NCBI GenBank assembly: GCA_030146445.1
Contig: JASLBT010000115.1
Span: 1-9,115, forward strand
Length of the DNA: 9,115 nucleotides
Reading direction: 5' to 3'
Origin: Segetibacter sp.
Lineage (GTDB): Bacteria > Bacteroidota > Bacteroidia > Chitinophagales > Chitinophagaceae
Both the position numbers and the translations under genes were made by a program. The first letter of the stretch is position 1; each line of letters opens with the position of its first letter. Shown piece by piece: positions 5,832-9,115 of this stretch. A model generated the notes under the pieces. The model was given only the letters and a program-made list of their open reading frames with translations, searched no databases and was not told the origin of the DNA.

Positions 5832-8666
5832 ATGATGACTATGGCGGTACGATATTTAATTATTTTTTATACCCTGTTATATTCTTTCGCCGCTTCAGCC
5901 CAGAAAAAGGATGCGAAGCCCGCCTTTAGGGTAGACTATGAAAAGTTTACCCTCGGCAATGGTTTGGACGTGATTTTTCACATTGATCGTTCTGATCCCG
6001 TTGTTGCTGTAGCGTTAACCGCACACGTTGGTTCGGCACGCGAGAAAGCCGGCCGTACCGGTTTTGCCCACCTATTCGAACACTTATTATTTCTCGAGTC
6101 AGAAAACCTCGGCAAAGGCGGGCTGGATAAAATGAGCGCCCGTATTGGCGGTTCCGGCGCAAACGGTTCCACCAACCGCGATCGCACCAATTATTACCAG
6201 ACGGTGCCAAAAGACGCTTTGGAAAAAATGCTTTGGGCCGAAGCCGATAAGCTTGGCTGGTTTATTAATACCGTTACGGATCCTGTGTTAGCTAAAGAAA
6301 AGCAGGTGGTAAAGAACGAAAAGCGTCAAAGCGTTGATAACAATCCGTACGGGCACACTGGATACGTGATCGATAAACATCTTTACCCGGAGGAACACCC
6401 CTATAACTGGCAGGTAATTGGTTCCCTTGAAGATTTGCAGAATGCTACCCTGCCCGATGTAAAAGAATTCTTCAAACGATGGTATGTTCCCAATAATGTC
6501 ACCCTGGTGGTCGCCGGCGACTTCGACAAAGCTGAAGCCCGTAAGTGGGTGCAAAAGTATTTCAGTGAAATAAAAAACGGAGAGCCTGTAAAGGCACTAC
6601 AGAAAAAGCCGGGCATCGTACAACAAACAGTAAAACTTTACCACGAAGATAATTTTGCGAGATTGCCTGAGCTTACGATGGCGTGGGTAACAGTAGAGGA
6701 ATATCATCCCGACGCTTACCCCCTCGAAGTGCTTGCACAATATCTAACTGAAGGCAAGAAAGCACCTTTTCACCATGTTCTTGTTGAAGACAAAAAGCTG
6801 GCGCCTGATGTAAACATGTACAATCGCACTTCGGAACTGGCAGGGCAGATGCATCTTTCGGTTCGTGCTTTTGCCGACAAAGACCTTGATGACGTTGCGG
6901 CAGCCATTAGCGAAGCGTTTGCTAAATTCGAAAGAGAAGGAATATCTGAAAAGGACCTGAACCGGATAAAAGCGGGGCAGGAGACCCAATTTTATAATTC
7001 CCTTTCAAGCGTATTGGGCAAGGGTTTTCAACTTGCACAATACAACATATTTGCAGGAAATCCGGGCTTTATTGAACAAGACATAAAAAACATTCTGGCT
7101 GTTAAGCCCGCCGATGTTATGCGGGCTTACCAAAAATACATCCGCAACAAAAACTTCGTTGCAACGAGTTTTGTTCCCAAGGGAAAACCAGGCCTCGCTC
7201 TCGAAGGCTCCAATAAGGCTGATGTGGTTGAGGAGAAAATACAACAGGGAGCAGAAGAAAGTATCGACGCCAGTGCAAACGCCTCGTACGAACGTACGCC
7301 GTCAACTTTTGATCGCACCAAAGAGCCGCCATACGGCAAATCGCCCGAAGTGAAAGTTCCGGCAATATGGAACGAAAAGTTGTCAAATGGCTTACGCGTA
7401 TATGGCATACAGAATCCCGAAGTTCCGCTTGCACAGTTCCAGATACATCTCGACGGAGGATTACTGCTCGAGGATAGCAACAAAGTAGGCGTATCGAATT
7501 TAATGGCGCGGATGATGACGCAGGGTACGCGTAGAAAAACACCGCAGGAACTTGAAGAAGCCATTCAACAATTGGGAGCTTCGATCGACGTTTCTGCAGG
7601 CACAGAAGAGGTATTGATCCGGGTAAATACACTTGCAAGAAACTACGATACTACACTCGCACTGGTGGAAGAAATATTACTCGAACCACGTTGGGATGAA
7701 AAGGAGTTCAGCCTGGTAAAACAGGCAACCATAAGCCAGATCCGTCAACAGGAGGCAAACCCGAATGCCATTGCTTCCAACAACTACAACCTCCTGATCT
7801 ATGGCAGCAACAATATCCGGTCGCGGAATATTCTGGGTACGATTGAGTCTGTTAACTCAATCACGCTGGACGACCTTAAGTCATTTTACAATAAGGCTGT
7901 TTCACCTTCAGCGGCACGTATGCATATTGTTGCAGCATTGGATAAAAGGGCTATTACAAGTCCTCTTTTACGACTTGCAAATAAGTGGGCAAGCAAACCA
8001 GTTAACATACCGGTTTATCAAACACCTCCTCCGCCATCAAAGTCCCGGGTCTATTTTTATGATGTACCTGAGGCTAAACAGTCCGTCGTACGGTTTGGAT
8101 ACCCGGCGCTGGCGGCTACTGACAAAGAGTATTATCCCGCCACTGTGATGAACTACATTCTTGGAGGTGGCGGCTTTGCTTCGCAGTTAACCCAACAATT
8201 ACGCGAGGGCAAAGGTTATACTTACGGCATCAATTCAGCGTTTTCGGGCACCACTAGTACAGGTGCTTTTACAATTGCAAGCAGTGTGAGAACAAACGTC
8301 ACCCTTGAATCAGCCAAATTGATCAAAAGTATACTGCAGAACTATGCCGCTAATTTCAGTGAAAAGGATCTTGAGACCACTAAAAGTTTTCTCGTAAAAA
8401 GTAATGCGAGGGCTTTTGAAACTTCCGGAGCAAAATTGAACATGCTGGACAACATCAGTAAGTACGGCTGGAAATACGACTATGTGAAAGAGCGGGAACA
8501 AATTGTAAAAACGATGACGGTGGGGCAAATAAAAGCACTTGCACAGAAGTACCTTGATGCCGATAAAATGATCTGGCTAATCGTTGGTGATGCGAAGTCG
8601 CAACTGCAACGAATGAGTGAATTGGGCTTTGGCGAACCGGTGTTAATCCGGCAAGGACCATTCTAA
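5832..8666 (+). CDS. M16 family zinc metallopeptidase (pitrilysin/insulinase type), two-domain, exported
   Basis: The protein has 944 residues. A signal peptide follows the start (AVRYLIIFYTLLYSFAASA, cleavage probably near 23), so the enzyme probably acts in the periplasm. ATGs at 5832, 5835 and 5841 are in frame and close; the first is used here, and 5841 is equally plausible. There is no obvious Shine-Dalgarno site. The first M16 domain (about 37-260) carries the inverted zinc site H80-L-F-E83-H84, with the third ligand probably E163 in KNEKRQ, and the family's GGSGANGSTNRDRTNYY segment near 106-122. A linking M16C-like region follows (about 260-450). After a polar linker (about 455-505) a second copy begins (NGLRVYGIQNPEVPLAQFQI, 519-538). 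At the HxxEH position it reads GVSNLMARMM, so it is inactive. It keeps the conserved R791...Y796 (REGKGYTYG) that helps close the active chamber in this family. This is the usual active/inactive pair fused in one chain. It probably degrades peptides; the substrate is unknown. Confidence 0.97.
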   Translation: MMTMAVRYLIIFYTLLYSFAASAQKKDAKPAFRVDYEKFTLGNGLDVIFHIDRSDPVVAVALTAHVGSAREKAGRTGFAHLFEHLLFLESENLGKGGLDKMSARIGGSGANGSTNRDRTNYYQTVPKDALEKMLWAEADKLGWFINTVTDPVLAKEKQVVKNEKRQSVDNNPYGHTGYVIDKHLYPEEHPYNWQVIGSLEDLQNATLPDVKEFFKRWYVPNNVTLVVAGDFDKAEARKWVQKYFSEIKNGEPVKALQKKPGIVQQTVKLYHEDNFARLPELTMAWVTVEEYHPDAYPLEVLAQYLTEGKKAPFHHVLVEDKKLAPDVNMYNRTSELAGQMHLSVRAFADKDLDDVAAAISEAFAKFEREGISEKDLNRIKAGQETQFYNSLSSVLGKGFQLAQYNIFAGNPGFIEQDIKNILAVKPADVMRAYQKYIRNKNFVATSFVPKGKPGLALEGSNKADVVEEKIQQGAEESIDASANASYERTPSTFDRTKEPPYGKSPEVKVPAIWNEKLSNGLRVYGIQNPEVPLAQFQIHLDGGLLLEDSNKVGVSNLMARMMTQGTRRKTPQELEEAIQQLGASIDVSAGTEEVLIRVNTLARNYDTTLALVEEILLEPRWDEKEFSLVKQATISQIRQQEANPNAIASNNYNLLIYGSNNIRSRNILGTIESVNSITLDDLKSFYNKAVSPSAARMHIVAALDKRAITSPLLRLANKWASKPVNIPVYQTPPPPSKSRVYFYDVPEAKQSVVRFGYPALAATDKEYYPATVMNYILGGGGFASQLTQQLREGKGYTYGINSAFSGTTSTGAFTIASSVRTNVTLESAKLIKSILQNYAANFSEKDLETTKSFLVKSNARAFETSGAKLNMLDNISKYGWKYDYVKEREQIVKTMTVGQIKALAQKYLDADKMIWLIVGDAKSQLQRMSELGFGEPVLIRQGPF

Positions 8667-9008
8667 TTTTCACTGCACAAGCGGACGATGGAGCATTCCT
8701 TTTTCTTTTGCGTTTTTTTGTAGCCGGCATGGCAACCCCGATCGAGCTTTGGTTGCGACGCTCCGTTGAACGTTAGAATCGCTGTTGAACTGCTTTCGAT
8801 AAGCATTACTGCTGCATAGATGCCAAAAACGACAGGATCAAAAAGAAGAATACAACTTCGTCGCAACGATTGATACTGTTTACAACAAGGGTGATATTAC
8901 GCCTACGTTATTCGAAAAAGTTCGACAACCCACCAGCGTTGACCTAGTGCAATGTCGTGTTTTAGTTCACGACCAATAATAGTATAATGTTTACCAATTC
9001 TAACGATT
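8667..9008. other. 342-base stretch without a clear gene
   Basis: The first 60 bases after the M16 stop are T-rich (two T runs within 8699-8720) but show no convincing stem, so an intrinsic terminator cannot be called. A plus-strand coding-like stretch without a start (8803-8979) is listed separately. An ORF on the minus strand across the M16 3' end looks like a shadow. Confidence 0.55.
8803..8979 (+). pseudogene. possible gene remnant, unidentified
   Basis: A frame open from just after a stop at 8800-8802 to a stop at 8977-8979 has no ATG but reads like protein in its second half (KEEYNFVATIDTVYNKGDIT, then PTLFEKVRQPTSVDLVQCRV). Near 8820-8846 an alternative frame begins with ATG and reads MPKTTGSKRR, so an indel in the A runs there could have separated start and body. 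I do not recognise the family. It may be a degraded gene or a chance open frame; the residue mix is the only support. Confidence 0.25.
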
Positions 9009-9115
9009 GTGCGAGAATTCGCTGCAGCCCTACTTGCCTGTATTTTGCTATTTACTACCATCGGGTACAGGCTGTTTATATCCTGCCATCAGGACCGCAA
9101 CGATCAACGTAGGAA
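9009..9115 (+). CDS. possible 5' end of a small membrane or exported protein, truncated by the window edge
   Basis: From a GTG at 9009 the frame stays open to the window end (35 codons). It reads (M)REFAAALLACILLFTTIGYR, then LFISCHQDRND: a short charged start, a hydrophobic core of about 17 residues, and a charged tail, which is what an N-terminal signal or membrane anchor looks like. The frame is closed by a stop shortly upstream (about 8985-8987) and no ATG is available in it. A competing ATG frame at 8988 stops at 9112 and looks less protein-like. I cannot name the gene. Confidence 0.4.
   Translation, partial: MREFAAALLACILLFTTIGYRLFISCHQDRNDQRR

Noticed and set aside
7117..7638. 173-residue minus-strand ORF inside the M16 gene
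   Set aside because: It is fully antisense to a strongly supported gene and has no recognisable domain.
8667..8725. T-rich stretch after the M16 stop as an intrinsic terminator
   Set aside because: No stable stem precedes the T runs.
8663..8866. Minus-strand ORF of 67 residues after the M16 gene
   Set aside because: It overlaps the M16 stop, has no recognisable motif, and lies opposite the more protein-like plus-strand remnant.

Overview
The window looks like chromosomal DNA from a Bacteroidota member, most likely of the Chitinophagaceae or a close relative. The case rests on a secreted protein with a C-terminal type IX secretion (T9SS) sorting domain, a Bacteroidota-style two-domain M16 peptidase, a BNR/sortilin-like beta-propeller protein of a kind common in that phylum, and remains of a Bacteroidota-type GH65 protein. 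The species assignment is inference from protein style; no rRNA or other marker gene is present.

Layout. Positions 1-1851 (+) hold the 3' two-thirds or so of a large BNR/Asp-box beta-propeller protein whose start lies before the window. Positions 1852-2589 have no intact gene. This stretch has a short 14-bp tandem repeat directly after the stop, a weak ORF-like stretch, a possible frameshifted small membrane-anchored ORF on the minus strand (2384-2092) and a small palindrome. Positions 2590-4362 (-) encode a 590-residue secreted delta-60-repeat propeller with a T9SS type A sorting domain. A divergent gap (4363-4781) leads to the main surprise, a decayed GH65 glycoside hydrolase/phosphorylase gene (4782 to about 5560, +). 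It has five frame changes and an apparent in-frame internal deletion that removes the whole catalytic barrel. Positions 5832-8666 (+) encode a complete 944-residue M16 zinc peptidase with an intact HxxEH site in the first domain and a degenerate second domain. After it come about 340 bases without a clear gene, containing one coding-like remnant, and the possible start of a new gene (GTG at 9009, +) that runs off the right edge.

How the genes relate. The three well-supported proteins are probably all exported (signal peptides are visible on two; the N-terminus of the third is missing) and act in the periplasm or at the cell surface. They do not form an operon: strands alternate and gaps are long. 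The GH65 remnant points to past use of an alpha-glucoside by this lineage. I see no mobile element, CRISPR array, RNA gene or defence cassette, and no evidence of a new multi-gene system. The notable feature is local gene decay between well-kept genes.
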